From assembly GCF_002802965.1 (NCBI RefSeq), contig NZ_NXGA01000001.1, positions 3,631,343 to 3,695,342 of the forward strand: a stretch of 64,000 nt of DNA. Reading direction: 5' to 3'. Below the pieces are notes generated by a model. The model had not been told where the DNA came from, made no database searches, and worked only from the letters and a program-made list of their open reading frames with translations. The position numbers and the translations under genes are program-made. Shown here piece after piece: positions 30,510-40,147 of this stretch. The DNA comes from Sporolactobacillus pectinivorans (GTDB lineage Bacteria; Bacillota; Bacilli; Bacillales; Sporolactobacillaceae). The stretch's first letter is position 1; the number at the start of each line of letters is the position of its first letter.

Positions 30510-32707
30510 GACAGGACTCCTCTCCACTCTTTTTCGAGTTCCAGCCGATTCAAAGTGACAGTAACAGACGTAAATTCAAGATTTATTTTTTCGCTGCGGG
30601 TCACTCTGCCGACAAGTACAGCACCATCTACAGCGGATTCAAATGTTTTCATCGATGCTTCAGGAACGGAGATAAGATATCGTGACTGAGTTTCAGAGAA
30701 AAGCTCAACCGCAGGATCCGTTGTGAAATGCAGATCCGCACCCAGTGACGTGCCAAAGACCGAATCGACGAGTGCTGCCGCCAGCCCGCCTTCAGAAATG
30801 TCGTGAGCAGAAGAAACAATACCGGACGTAATCGCCGCAAGGATCTGAGCCTGACGTTTCTTCTCCAGCTCCAGATCAAGCACCGGCGGTTTTCCACTTG
30901 CTTTGCCATCAAGCATGATCTGAAGAGCGCTGCCGCCGAACTCCGCCGCAGCTTTTCCAACCACGTAAACTGCGTCGCCTTCATTTTTAAAGGATGCGGT
31001 TGCCACATGATCCAGATCTTCAACCAGGCCGACCATTCCGACAACCGGTGTCGGATCGATCGCAACACGCGCAGTTTCGTTATAAAGGGAAACATTGCCG
31101 CTTATGACCGGTGTTTCCAATACTTTGCACGCTTCAGCCATCCCTTTGACCGATTCTTCCATTTCCCAGAAGACTTCCGGGTTTTCCGGAGTACCGAAGT
31201 TCAGGCAGTCGGTTATGCCAAGCGGTTCAGCGCCCGAGCAGACGATATTGCGCGCCGCCTCTGCCACCGCGATTTTCCCTCCAACAAGGGGATCGAGCGC
31301 CAGATATTTAGCGTTGCAGTCCGTTGTCATCGCAAGGCCCTTCTTCGTACCGCGAACGCGGATCACCGCCGCGTCGGAACCTGGCGCGACGACTGTGTTC
31401 GTCTGCACCATGTAGTCATACTGGCGGGTGACCCACTCTTTAGACGCCAGCGTTGGCTGAACGAGCAGTTTTTTAATCATGACCGCATAATCTTCAATCT
31501 CAGGAATCCATACGGGCGCCGACTGATTCGCCTTGTATTTTGCCGGCACTTCCGATGGCATATGGCGAACCGGTGCGGAAGCCAGTGCGTCGGACGGCAC
31601 TTCGGCCACGATCTGGCCTTTGTGTTCCAGGCGCAGCACTTCTTCTTCGATAACTTCACCAACCGCAACAGCATGAAGGCCCCAGCGGGCGAAAATCGCT
31701 TTGATTTCTTCCTCGTTGCCCTTCTTGATCACAATCAGCATTCGTTCCTGCGATTCTGAAAGCATCATTTCATAAGGTGTCATATTTGTCTCGCGCTGCG
31801 GAATCAGATCCAGATTCATATGGATACCGACACCTGCCTTGGCAGCCATTTCACTGGCCGAGGAAACAAGCCCTGCGGCACCCATGTCCTGGATACCGAC
31901 TAGCGCCTCATGCTTTGTCAGTTCGAGGCAGGCTTCGACAAGCAGTTTTTCCATAAACGGGTCGCCAACCTGGACTGCTGAACGCTTTTCATCGGATTTC
32001 TCCGAAATTTCCTCTGATGCGAATGTCGCCCCGTTGATGCCATCGCGGCCTGTACTTGCACCAACGTACATCACCGTGTTGCCGATGCCGCGTGCCTGCC
32101 CTACTTGAATATCTTCATGATTCATGATGCCGACGCACATCGCGTTGACGAGCGGATTGCCATTGTAACAGTTGTCAAACTGCAGCTCCCCGCCGACTGT
32201 CGGGATGCCGATGCAGTTTCCATAGCCAGCGATGCCGCTGACAACTTCCTCGAACAGGTAACGCACGCGCGGATTATTCAGATCGCCGAAACGGAGCGAA
32301 TCCAGCATGGCGACCGGCCGCGCGCCCATCGAGAAAACATCGCGGATAATTCCGCCGACACCGGTTGCCGCACCCTGGTAAGGCTCAATCGCAGACGGGT
32401 GATTATGGCTTTCGATCTTGAAAACAACAGCCTGCTCATCGCCGATGTCAATAATTCCCGCACCCTCACCTGGTCCCTGAAGCACGCGCTTTCCGCTTGT
32501 AGGGAACTGTTTGAGCAAAGGTTTCGATGTTTTATAGCTGCAGTGCTCCGACCACATAACAGCGAACAGGCCGGTTTCAGTATAGTTTGGCTTGCGTCCG
32601 AGCAGCCTTTTGACTTCCTTGTATTCATCCTCCATCAGGCCCATGGTCCGATAGATTTTTTCCTGTTCAATCTGTTCTGGTGACGGTTCAAGATGTGTAA
32701 GCGGCAT
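30485..32707 (-). CDS. purL: Phosphoribosylformylglycinamidine synthase subunit PurL
   Basis: A 740-aa small-type PurL, the ATP-dependent subunit that works with PurQ and Pur[65 protein letters not shown] and [14 protein letters not shown] are conserved. GGAGGG precedes the ATG. It overlaps purQ upstream and purF downstream. Confidence 0.97.
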   Translation of the reverse strand: MPLTHLEPSPEQIEQEKIYRTMGLMEDEYKEVKRLLGRKPNYTETGLFAVMWSEHCSYKTSKPLLKQFPTSGKRVLQGPGEGAGIIDIGDEQAVVFKIESHNHPSAIEPYQGAATGVGGIIRDVFSMGARPVAMLDSLRFGDLNNPRVRYLFEEVVSGIAGYGNCIGIPTVGGELQFDNCYNGNPLVNAMCVGIMNHEDIQVGQARGIGNTVMYVGASTGRDGINGATFASEEISEKSDEKRSAVQVGDPFMEKLLVEACLELTKHEALVGIQDMGAAGLVSSASEMAAKAGVGIHMNLDLIPQRETNMTPYEMMLSESQERMLIVIKKGNEEEIKAIFARWGLHAVAVGEVIEEEVLRLEHKGQIVAEVPSDALASAPVRHMPSEVPAKYKANQSAPVWIPEIEDYAVMIKKLLVQPTLASKEWVTRQYDYMVQTNTVVAPGSDAAVIRVRGTKKGLAMTTDCNAKYLALDPLVGGKIAVAEAARNIVCSGAEPLGITDCLNFGTPENPEVFWEMEESVKGMAEACKVLETPVISGNVSLYNETARVAIDPTPVVGMVGLVEDLDHVATASFKNEGDAVYVVGKAAAEFGGSALQIMLDGKASGKPPVLDLELEKKRQAQILAAITSGIVSSAHDISEGGLAAALVDSVFGTSLGADLHFTTDPAVELFSETQSRYLISVPEASMKTFESAVDGAVLVGRVTRSEKINLEFTSVTVTLNRLELEKEWRGVLSCIMSAKN

Positions 32708-33380
32708 GAGCAGATTCCCTCCAGTGGTTCAAGATTGACTGAAACAGGCGCAGCCCGTCATCGCTTCCGAGCAGAGCGTCCGCCGCGCGTTCAGGATGAG
32801 GCATCATCCCAAGCACATTGCCGGCTTTGTTGATGATCCCTGCAATGTTCGCACGCGATCCATTCGGATTTTCACCGTCATAAGTGAAGACAATCTGGTG
32901 GTTGTCCTTCAATTCCTGCAATGTTTGATCATCGCAGTAATAGTTGCCCTCGCCGTGCGCAATCGGGATGTGGATAATTTCATCTTTTTTATATAAAGAA
33001 GTAAAAAGTGTTTCGCTATTTTCTGCTTTGAGATTCACGGTTTCACAGATAAACTTGAGGTGCTTGTTTTTCAGCATCGCGCCGGGAAGCAGGCCGGCTT
33101 CAAGCAGGATCTGGAAACCGTTGCAGACGCCAAGCACCGGTTTGCCGGCTTTGGCAGCCTCAATGACGGCAGGCATGATTCCGGCAAACCGTGCGATCGC
33201 GCCCGACCGCAGATAGTCGCCGTAGGAAAAGCCGCCCGGGATCATGACGGCATCAAAGCCATCCAGCGATGTTTCCGCATGCCAGACATAGTCCACTTCT
33301 TCGCCGAGCCCGTCTTTAATCGCGTAGTACATGTCCTGATCACAGTTCGATCCTGGAAAAACAATGACCGCGGTTTTCAC
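32688..33380 (-). CDS. purQ: Phosphoribosylformylglycinamidine synthase subunit PurQ
   Basis: A 230-aa class I glutamine amidotransferase supplying ammonia to PurL. The nucleophile is in [44 protein letters not shown] and the HPE of [14 protein letters not shown] complete the site. It starts at a GTG after GAGGAGG, sharing bases with the purS stop. Confidence 0.97.
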   Translation of the reverse strand: MKTAVIVFPGSNCDQDMYYAIKDGLGEEVDYVWHAETSLDGFDAVMIPGGFSYGDYLRSGAIARFAGIMPAVIEAAKAGKPVLGVCNGFQILLEAGLLPGAMLKNKHLKFICETVNLKAENSETLFTSLYKKDEIIHIPIAHGEGNYYCDDQTLQELKDNHQIVFTYDGENPNGSRANIAGIINKAGNVLGMMPHPERAADALLGSDDGLRLFQSILNHWRESAHAAYTS

Positions 33381-33625
33381 AAGTGTTCCTCCTCGATTTC
33401 ATAGCGATAGTTTTCAATCACTGTGTTGGCCAGCAGTTTGTCACAGATTGCGTCGACCTGCTCCGCCACGTCCGCCGAGTCTTCCATCTCAAGTTCAATA
33501 TACTTTCCGATGCGAACATCTCTCACGTTCCGATAATCCATGTTATGCAGCGACTGCATGACCGCCTGTCCCTGGGGATCAAGTACGCTTTCTTTTAATG
33601 TAATGAACACCTTCACCTTTTTCAT
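33377..33625 (-). CDS. purS: Phosphoribosylformylglycinamidine synthase subunit PurS
   Basis: An 82-aa scaffold protein that joins PurQ to Pur[21 protein letters not shown] and the [13 protein letters not shown] strand are diagnostic. It overlaps purC and purQ by four bases each. Confidence 0.96.
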   Translation of the reverse strand: MKKVKVFITLKESVLDPQGQAVMQSLHNMDYRNVRDVRIGKYIELEMEDSADVAEQVDAICDKLLANTVIENYRYEIEEEHL

Positions 33626-34332
33626 TTGACAGCCTCCAGTCGGCTCAGCAATTTTTCATAAGTCTCCGGCAGATCGGCAATATTGCGGCGGAACACATCT
33701 TTGTCCAGCTTCTCATGCGTCTCCTTATCCCAGAGGCGGCAACTATCCGGAGAAATCTCATCGGCAAGCACCAGATCACCGTTTGATTTCAGTTTGCCGA
33801 ATTCCAGTTTGAAATCGACAAGCAGAATGCCCGCTTCCGAGAAAAGATTCTGAAGCACTTCATTGACCTTGAGTGCCTGGCGGCGAATGCCAACCAGATC
33901 CTCTTCATTGGCAATTTTCAGAGCCAGCGCGTGATCGTCATTGATCATTGGATCACCCAGTTCATCGCTTTTGTAATAAAATTCGATAATCGTTTTTCCG
34001 AGTGAAATGCCTTCGTCAAGACCAAAGCGTTTGGCCAGACTGCCGGCAACGATGTTGCGGATCACCACTTCGATCGGAATAATCGATACCGCTTTGACCA
34101 GCTGCTCCGTTTCAGAAATTTTATCAATGAAATGCGTCGGCAGATTGTTTTCCTGAAGGACATGAAAAATTTTTGTACAGATGGCGTTGTTAAGTTTACC
34201 CTTGCCCGGGAAAACGGCTTTCTTTTTGCCGTTAAAAGCGGTCGCGTCATTTTTGTATTCCACACGCAGGACATTGGGATCGTCCGTTGAAAACATTTTT
34301 TTGGCTTTGCCTTCATACAGTAACTCGCTCAT
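33622..34332 (-). CDS. purC: SAICAR synthetase
   Basis: A 236-aa ATP-dependent ligase adding aspartate to CAIR. LLYEGKAKKMFSTDDP, PIEVVIRNIVAGSLAKR, DFKLEFGKLKSNGDLVLADE and SPDSCRLWD are the family motifs. It lies about 50 bases after purB and overlaps purS. Confidence 0.97.
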   Translation of the reverse strand: MSELLYEGKAKKMFSTDDPNVLRVEYKNDATAFNGKKKAVFPGKGKLNNAICTKIFHVLQENNLPTHFIDKISETEQLVKAVSIIPIEVVIRNIVAGSLAKRFGLDEGISLGKTIIEFYYKSDELGDPMINDDHALALKIANEEDLVGIRRQALKVNEVLQNLFSEAGILLVDFKLEFGKLKSNGDLVLADEISPDSCRLWDKETHEKLDKDVFRRNIADLPETYEKLLSRLEAVK

Positions 34333-34382
34333 GGTTTCTACCTCTTTTTAATAGGATGTGCTAATCAGTTCTGAAATAAGAA

Positions 34383-35681
34383 TCAGTCATTCAGGCCGAG
34401 GCGTTCAAAAATCAGATTGACATTTTTCAGATGATACGTTTCATCAAAGCAGGCATCAAGTTCCGTCGGTGAAAGATTGTCTGTGACACGAGTATCCTTC
34501 TCAAGCAATTCTCTGAACGGTGTTTCGGTTTCCCATGATTTCATCGCGTTCGGCTGGACAATATCGTAGGCAGTTTCACGGCTCAGGCCTTTTTCAATCA
34601 ATGCGAGCAGCACGTGCTGAGAGAATGGAAGCCCGAATGTCCGCTTCATGTTACGGCGCATGTTTTCCGGGAATACCGTCAGATTTTCAAGAATATTCGC
34701 GAAGCGGTGCAACATGTAATCAAGAGCGATGGTTGCATCCGGAAGGATCACGCGCTCTGCGGATGAATGCGAGATATCGCGTTCATGCCAGAGTGGAACA
34801 TCTTCATAGGCGGTCATCATATAGCCGCGAATCACGCGCGCCATTCCGCACATGTTCTCGGAACCAATCGGGTTGCGCTTGTGCGGCATTGATGAAGAGC
34901 CCTTCTGGCCCTTTGCGAAGCCTTCTTCCACTTCGCGGATTTCCGAGCGCTGCAGGCCGCGGATTTCAACAGCGAATTTTTCAATCGAGGTCGCGATCAG
35001 AGCCAGTGTCGCCATGTAATGCGCGTGGCGGTCACGCTGCAACACTTGGGTAGAAATCGGTGAAGCCTTTAATCCGAGATGTTCGCACACATATTTTTCA
35101 ACGGACGGGTCGATATTCGCGTAGGTGCCCACTGCACCAGACAACTTGCCGATACGGATATCTTCGGCGGCATCCTTAAAACGGGCAAGGTTACGCTTCA
35201 TTTCTTCGTGCCAGAGCGCCATCACCAGACCGAAAGTGGTCGGTTCAGCGTGAACGCCATGGGTTCTGCCCATCATGACTGTATTTTTATATTTTTTCGC
35301 TTTCTCGCGGATCACTTCAACAAAATGTTCAATATCTTTTAATAAAAGATCATTGCATTGTTTGAGCAAATAAGACTGAGCCGTGTCGACAACATCCGTC
35401 GATGTCAAACCATAGTGAACCCACTTCTTCTCAGCGCCAAGCGACTCCGAAACCGTGCGGGTAAAAGCAACGACATCATGGCGTGTGATCTGTTCGATCT
35501 CGTGCACGCGTTCGACAGTGAATGTTGCATTTTCCCTGAGTTTCTTGCAATCCTCCTTGGGAATTTCACCAATTTCGGACCAGCCTTCGCAAGCAAGAAT
35601 TTCAACTTCTAGCCAGGCTTTGTACTTGTTTTCTTCCGTCCAGATCGCGCCCATTTCCGGGCGAGTGTAACGATCAATCAT
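34383..35681 (-). CDS. purB: Adenylosuccinate lyase
   Basis: A 432-aa fumarase-superfamily lyase acting twice in the pathway (SAICAR and adenylosuccinate cleavage). [30 protein letters not shown] and the signature loop [19 protein letters not shown] are present. Its ATG overlaps the purK stop. Confidence 0.97.
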   Translation of the reverse strand: MIDRYTRPEMGAIWTEENKYKAWLEVEILACEGWSEIGEIPKEDCKKLRENATFTVERVHEIEQITRHDVVAFTRTVSESLGAEKKWVHYGLTSTDVVDTAQSYLLKQCNDLLLKDIEHFVEVIREKAKKYKNTVMMGRTHGVHAEPTTFGLVMALWHEEMKRNLARFKDAAEDIRIGKLSGAVGTYANIDPSVEKYVCEHLGLKASPISTQVLQRDRHAHYMATLALIATSIEKFAVEIRGLQRSEIREVEEGFAKGQKGSSSMPHKRNPIGSENMCGMARVIRGYMMTAYEDVPLWHERDISHSSAERVILPDATIALDYMLHRFANILENLTVFPENMRRNMKRTFGLPFSQHVLLALIEKGLSRETAYDIVQPNAMKSWETETPFRELLEKDTRVTDNLSPTELDACFDETYHLKNVNLIFERLGLND

Positions 35682-36829
35682 GAATTACGACCCACTTCCT
35701 GTTCGATTTTCCATATTCCTAATCTCTCTGCTTTGCTGATGGCATCCTGCACCGTGTCACCAAGGATGTTCAGGTGACCCATTTTCCTGCCTGTCCGCGC
35801 TTCATCCTTGCCATACAGATGGAGGTGCGCGTCCGACAAAATCGAAATCTTATCCAAAATCGGCTGAACATGTTCGCCTAGAATGTTGACCATGATTACC
35901 GGCTTCAGAAGCGCTGCGTTGCCGAGCGGCAGGCCGCAGATGGCACGGATATGCTGCTCGAACTGTGACGTATTACAAGCATTGATTGAGAAATGCCCGG
36001 AATTATGCGGGCGGGGTGCTGTCTCATTGACATACACCTTGCCGTCAGTGCCGACAAACATTTCGACAGCAAGTGTGCCGACGAGATGAAGGGCTGCCGC
36101 CAGATGAAGCGCATGCTGCGTCGCCTCTTCGCGGAGCGCGTCCGATATTCTCGCCGGCACTAGCGTATGATGCAGGATATTATGCCGATGTATATTTTCA
36201 GCAACCGGAAAAACCGATGTTTCTCCGGTCGTGCTGCGGACAACAATGACTGAAATTTCTTTTTCAAAAGGAAGCCATTTTTCAAGTTCAAACGGCGTCT
36301 TGCCGATATGCGGAAGGGCCGCCTGCAAATCATCCTCTGATTTCAGCACATACTGTCCCTTTCCGTCGTAGCCGCCCTCCGTCGTTTTCAGTACGGAGGG
36401 AAACCCAATCTCAGCAATCGCCGTTTTCAATTCCTCGCTATTTCTGACGGGCAGGTAGGGAACAACCGGCAACCCGGCTTCCTTAATGGCTGCCTTTTCG
36501 TTAAGCCTGTCCTTTGTGATTTCAAGCAGATGCCAACCCTGCGGCAAATAGCTGTGTTCCTGCAGATAATCAGCTGTTTTTACCTCGACATTTTCAAACT
36601 CATAGGTCACAACGTCCGCACATTCCGCCATTTTTTTCGCTGCTTCCGGATCATCATATCCGGCGACAATTGCTGTATCGGCAACCTGTGCGCACGGACA
36701 ATCCTCCGCCGGATCAAGAACGGCAATACGATAACCCATTTGTTTCGCTGCAATCGCCATCATCCGCCCCAGCTGGCCGCCGCCAAGAATACCTATTGTC
36801 TGTCCCGGCAAAATGGTCTTCTGCTTCAC
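35678..36829 (-). CDS. purK: N5-carboxyaminoimidazole ribonucleotide synthase
   Basis: A 383-aa ATP-grasp enzyme carboxylating AIR with bicarbonate. [52 protein letters not shown] and [18 protein letters not shown] are conserved. It overlaps purE upstream and purB downstream by four bases. Confidence 0.97.
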   Translation of the reverse strand: MKQKTILPGQTIGILGGGQLGRMMAIAAKQMGYRIAVLDPAEDCPCAQVADTAIVAGYDDPEAAKKMAECADVVTYEFENVEVKTADYLQEHSYLPQGWHLLEITKDRLNEKAAIKEAGLPVVPYLPVRNSEELKTAIAEIGFPSVLKTTEGGYDGKGQYVLKSEDDLQAALPHIGKTPFELEKWLPFEKEISVIVVRSTTGETSVFPVAENIHRHNILHHTLVPARISDALREEATQHALHLAAALHLVGTLAVEMFVGTDGKVYVNETAPRPHNSGHFSINACNTSQFEQHIRAICGLPLGNAALLKPVIMVNILGEHVQPILDKISILSDAHLHLYGKDEARTGRKMGHLNILGDTVQDAISKAERLGIWKIEQEVGRNS

Positions 36830-37311
36830 TTTAAATCACTTTCCTTTACTTTCAGTTCCAGCGATTCACGGTAGTTGTCGAGTTTTTCTTTCAGTGACGC
36901 ATCGAATGCCGACAGAAATTGTGCTGCAAGAAGGCCGGCATTTGTTGCACCTGAGTTGCCAATAGCAACGGTTGCCACAGGAATCCCGGCAGGCATCTGC
37001 ACGATCGACAGTAGAGAATCCATGCCGTTTAGCGCATGTGACTGTACCGGGACGCCGATTACCGGCAATGTTGTCTTTGCCGCAATCATGCCCGGCAGAT
37101 GCGCCGCTCCGCCCGCACCCGCAATAATCACTTTCAAACCGCGTTCTCTGGCTGTCTCGGCATACCGGAACATCAGATCCGGCGTGCGGTGTGCTGAAAC
37201 AACTTTTTTCTCATACGGTATTTCCATAGCGTCCAGAATCGTGCAGGCGTTTTTCATCGTCTCCCAATCCGAACTGCTTCCCATCACAACACCAACTGCT
37301 CTGTTACTCAC
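36826..37311 (-). CDS. purE: N5-CAIR mutase, catalytic subunit
   Basis: A 161-aa class I Pur[35 protein letters not shown] and [26 protein letters not shown] mark the active site. The GTG start follows GAGGAGG. It is the first gene of the pur operon, about 70 bases after the riboswitch terminator. Confidence 0.97.
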   Translation of the reverse strand: MSNRAVGVVMGSSSDWETMKNACTILDAMEIPYEKKVVSAHRTPDLMFRYAETARERGLKVIIAGAGGAAHLPGMIAAKTTLPVIGVPVQSHALNGMDSLLSIVQMPAGIPVATVAIGNSGATNAGLLAAQFLSAFDASLKEKLDNYRESLELKVKESDLK

Positions 37312-37383
37312 AATACTGCCTCCTCAATAAAGCTGTCCAAAGAGTCATAGGGCACTCTCTGAATGTTTTACAAATCCAGACAT

Positions 37384-37440
37384 AAAAAAGCCCAGAACAG
37401 CTGATTCTCTCTTTAAAAAGAGAAAACAAACCGTCTGGTC
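37384..37440 (-). terminator. Riboswitch-controlled terminator of the pur operon
   Basis: On the minus strand GACCAGACGG pairs with CTGTTCTGGGC around an inner TTTTCTCTTT / AAAGAGAGAA stem, followed by six T. It lies between the purine aptamer and purE and acts as the expression platform. Confidence 0.85.
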
Positions 37441-37484
37441 CACAAACCGCGGGCAGCGGTCCACAAAACAAAACGTCCTTATTT

Positions 37485-37560
37485 TCCCTTCATAGTCCGG
37501 CAATTCTCGGTCGCCAGGTAGAAACAGTTGGGCCATATTCCCAAAAATATATGAGGGTTC
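37485..37560 (-). ncRNA. Guanine-type purine riboswitch aptamer
   Basis: The minus strand has the purine aptamer core: CCCTCATAT opening P1, ATATGG, the conserved TTTCTACC, then GACTATGAAGGG closing P1. The pyrimidine pairing with the ligand is C (GGACTATG), so guanine or hypoxanthine is the expected ligand rather than adenine. With the downstream terminator, high guanine should stop transcription of purE-purD. Confidence 0.93.
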
Positions 37561-37582
37561 GCTTTTCTTTTTTGATACTCCA

Positions 37583-37612
37583 ATCATATCAGTATTATTC
37601 AAAATGTGTCAA
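37583..37612 (-). promoter_or_regulatory. Promoter of the pur operon
   Basis: Consensus -35 TTGACA (37607-37612) and -10 TATGAT (37583-37588) on the minus strand, spacer 18. The start site would lie just upstream of the aptamer. Confidence 0.8.
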
Positions 37613-37616
37613 CCCA

Positions 37617-37661
37617 ATAATCGAACATTAATTTAACATTAACGATCTATTGTTCGCCTTT
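37617..37661. promoter_or_regulatory. Two inverted PurBox-like sites (PurR)
   Basis: ATAATCGAACATT (37617-37629, plus) matches the AWWWCCGAACWWT PurBox at all but one position. A weaker copy on the opposite strand reads AAAGGCGAACAAT (37649-37661). The two are 19 bases apart and inverted, just upstream of the -35, as in Bacillus pur control by PurR and PRPP. The second box overlaps the end of the NETI gene. Confidence 0.7.
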
Positions 37662-37898
37662 TGTAACATTTAAACGCCCTTCGATGATGCAATACCTTCC
37701 AATAACTTCCGGTCCCGATTTTCCTTCACGGAAAATTGGGCGGCTGGCACGCATGACCGGACGGTATCCTTCTTTTTTCATTCGCTCAAGGCATGCGTCT
37801 AGCGATTCATTTTCACCAACGATAAATGTTTTTTTCGCTGGCTGCTGTCCCTTATCCCTTGAATCCTTTTCTTTATTTTTCAATCTCGCTTCCCCCAC
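37647..37898 (-). CDS. yebG: NETI motif-containing protein
   Basis: An 83-aa protein whose core VGENESLDACLERMKKEGYR matches the NETI-motif family found immediately before purE in Bacillus (YebG); here the motif is NESL. Function is unknown. The frame opens with a GTG at 37898 without a ribosome site; a TTG at 37883 preceded by GGGGGAA is a likely true start. Confidence 0.8.
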   Translation of the reverse strand: MGEARLKNKEKDSRDKGQQPAKKTFIVGENESLDACLERMKKEGYRPVMRASRPIFREGKSGPEVIGRYCIIEGRLNVTKGEQ

Positions 37899-37969
37899 CG
37901 AAACTTAGCAATAATATTAATTATAACAACTTGTCAGGTCCGGGGCAGCCATCATTTAAAACATTCGGC

Positions 37970-38248
37970 TCATTGTGTGTAAAATGCCAGTGCGACAAAG
38001 CCAAGTACAATTAACAAAGAGCCTGTTATTCCGGTCGCCACGTGAATTAAATACCCGGGAATATATTCCACAATTTTGCCTTCAATGGTCAAAGCAATGC
38101 TTGCTGAATTGTCTTTTCCCTTCTCATGATCGGCATGTTCCAGCAAATGCTTACCCACCGATTTGAGTTTTCCGGTAAAAACAAAACCGGCAGCAAGCAG
38201 AATGAAACCGGCCAGCCAGAATAGAACGGCCACAACCAGAGCAATCAT
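37970..38248 (-). CDS. Small membrane protein with two TM segments
   Basis: A 92-aa protein with hydrophobic segments at about residues 3-24 and 68-90 and a polar, charged middle (SVGKHLLEHADHEKGKD). Position between pbuG and yebG corresponds to the small yeb membrane genes of Bacillus. AAAGGACG lies upstream. No function is assignable. Confidence 0.75.
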   Translation of the reverse strand: MIALVVAVLFWLAGFILLAAGFVFTGKLKSVGKHLLEHADHEKGKDNSASIALTIEGKIVEYIPGYLIHVATGITGSLLIVLGFVALAFYTQ

Positions 38249-38330
38249 CAGAAATCACGTCCTTTTGATTCAGTTATTCTTATCTTGGCTTTGATCAGAG
38301 CAAGATATGCAGCCTGCTTCTTTCGCCATT

Positions 38331-38367
38331 AAAAAATCCCTTCTCCAGTTATTAGAGAAGGGATTTT
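38331..38367 (-). terminator. Terminator of the purine permease gene
   Basis: Perfect 13-bp stem AAAATCCCTTCTC / GAGAAGGGATTTT with T-run on the minus strand, 40 bases after the stop. Confidence 0.85.
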
Positions 38368-38408
38368 GAACAGCAATATCAAAATGATTTGTACAGATTA
38401 ATTTTCGA

Positions 38409-39728
38409 TCATTGCTTTATGAACAGTGCCCAGAAGAAGATAAGGAAAACAACGAACAGAATATAAACAATCGGATGAACTTTTTTCCATTTTCCGGCAG
38501 ATACCATTGTAATAACATAAGTAATAAATCCAAGCGCAATACCATCGGAAATGCTGTAAGTCAGCGGCATGCCTAGAACGGTCAGAAATGCCGGTACAGC
38601 TATTTCAAATTTATCCCATTCAATCTGTTTCAGCGACGAAGCCATGAGTACACCAACAATGATTAACGCCGGAGCGGTCACCTGAGAAGTCACTACTGCA
38701 AGCAGCGGCGAGAAGAGCAGGCCAACCAGGAAAAGGATGCCGGTGACAACCGCTGTAAACCCGGAACGTCCGCCGACGGCAATACCTGTGGAAGATTCGA
38801 TATAGGCAGAGGTCGGAGATGTGCCTAATATCGAACCGACAAGCATTGACGTTGAGTCCGCCAGCAGTGCCCGTCCGACACGCGGCATTTTATTATCTTT
38901 AATAAAACCGGCCTGCTGTGCAAGTCCGATCAGTGTGCCAGCGGTATCGAAAAAAGTCACCAGCAGGAACGTAAGAACAACAATGGCCAGCTGTACCGAA
39001 TTAATGTCAGTGACGTGCCTGATAGCTACGGCGAATGTCGGGCCAAGGCTCGGCGCCGGTGAGATGATCTGTGTCGGGAGCTTGATCAGGCCGCAAATCA
39101 TTCCGAGAATAGATGTCAAAACCATCCCGATGAAAACCGAACCTGGAATTTTCCGAACCATCAATATAATAGTGACCAGCAGGCCAAAAATGGTCAGCCA
39201 GGTCGTGCCAGCAGTCAGCTGATTAAATTTAACCAGCGTACTCGGATCCTTAACGATCAGTCCGCCTTGCTGCAGGCCGATAAATGCAATAAACAGCCCA
39301 ATACCGGCAGCCATCGCCAGTTTGAGATCCTGTGGAACAGCGTCAATAATCATTTCGCGGATCTTGAAAATGGTGATCAGAAAGAAAATGACCGAGGCAA
39401 TAAACACGCCAGCAAGAGCAGTCTGCCATGGAACCTTCATGCCGATAACAACAGAAAAAGCAAAGAAGGCATTAACGCCCATGCCCGGTGCAATCGAAAT
39501 CGGATATTTTGCAACAATGCCCATAATCAGGCAGCCTAACGCACTGGCAAGCGCCGTCGCTGTGAAAACTGCCTTCGGGTCCATTCCTGCGCTAGCCAGC
39601 ACTGACGGGTTGACAAATAATATGTATGCCATCGCGATAAACGTCGTCAGCCCGGCCAGCGATTCACGTCCCAATGTCGTATTCAGTTCTGAGAACTGAA
39701 AGTAGCGGGATAACCAATTTTCCTTCAC
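38409..39728 (-). CDS. pbuG: Guanine/hypoxanthine permease, PbuG-like (NCS2 family)
   Basis: A 439-aa AzgA-type purine permease with about 12-14 hydrophobic segments. RESLAGLTTFIAMAYILFVNPSVL at the N-terminus, APGMGVNAFFAFSVV, LFIAFIGLQQGGLIVKD, FFDTAGTLIGLA and GTSPTSAYIESSTGIAVGGRSGF are diagnostic. The GTG at 39728 is chosen because AGAGGAGG lies six bases upstream and the protein then has the family length; the frame opens 74 codons earlier with unrelated sequence. It imports guanine and hypoxanthine and in Bacillus shares purine control with the pur operon; no purine aptamer is visible in its leader here. Confidence 0.92.
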   Translation of the reverse strand: MKENWLSRYFQFSELNTTLGRESLAGLTTFIAMAYILFVNPSVLASAGMDPKAVFTATALASALGCLIMGIVAKYPISIAPGMGVNAFFAFSVVIGMKVPWQTALAGVFIASVIFFLITIFKIREMIIDAVPQDLKLAMAAGIGLFIAFIGLQQGGLIVKDPSTLVKFNQLTAGTTWLTIFGLLVTIILMVRKIPGSVFIGMVLTSILGMICGLIKLPTQIISPAPSLGPTFAVAIRHVTDINSVQLAIVVLTFLLVTFFDTAGTLIGLAQQAGFIKDNKMPRVGRALLADSTSMLVGSILGTSPTSAYIESSTGIAVGGRSGFTAVVTGILFLVGLLFSPLLAVVTSQVTAPALIIVGVLMASSLKQIEWDKFEIAVPAFLTVLGMPLTYSISDGIALGFITYVITMVSAGKWKKVHPIVYILFVVFLIFFWALFIKQ

Positions 39729-39950
39729 AATAATCCTCCTCTTTGTGCCGCTCTCCCGATCAGTTCCTGCCATTTTTCCATAGTTATCGAAGCAATAAAG
39801 AATTAAGAGAAAAGCCCGAAGTTTGAACGCAGTATAAAGGCTTGATGAAATAACTCTACAATGACAATGGAAAAACTTTGGAAACAATGATCGAGAAAGT
39901 AAAACACTTTTCTCTCGCCTATTATAACAGTGAAGATGTGGCTCAGTCAA
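39729..39950 (-). promoter_or_regulatory. Promoter and structured leader of pbuG
   Basis: Minus-strand -35 TTGACT (39945-39950) and -10 TATAAT (39921-39926), spacer 18. The roughly 185-base leader contains a hairpin CGAGAGAAAAGT / ACTTTCTCG near the start and a weaker AAGCC / GGGCTT pair before a T-rich stretch. It does not match the purine aptamer core. Confidence 0.6.
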
Positions 39951-40147
39951 TCAAATGGCGAACATTGAAATGTACTAAAAAGATAATTGTTCGGAATTAA
40001 TCATTTGTCCCAATATTATTTAACAAAAGATGAGAAAATAACGCCCCATTTCTGCATTCCAGTTTTACGTTTCGAGCCAACATCCGGCTGCCTTAACTGG
40101 TTTTTTCCTAAACAGTGGCTCACAGATTCCGTTTACTGTTCAATCAA

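Noticed and set aside
39729..39920. Guanine riboswitch before pbuG
   Set aside because: Expected from Bacillus, but the TTTCTACC and GACTATG cores are absent.
40021..40147. Terminator after the histidine kinase
   Set aside because: An AACAGT / ACTGTT pairing exists but the loop is long and no T-run follows on the minus strand.
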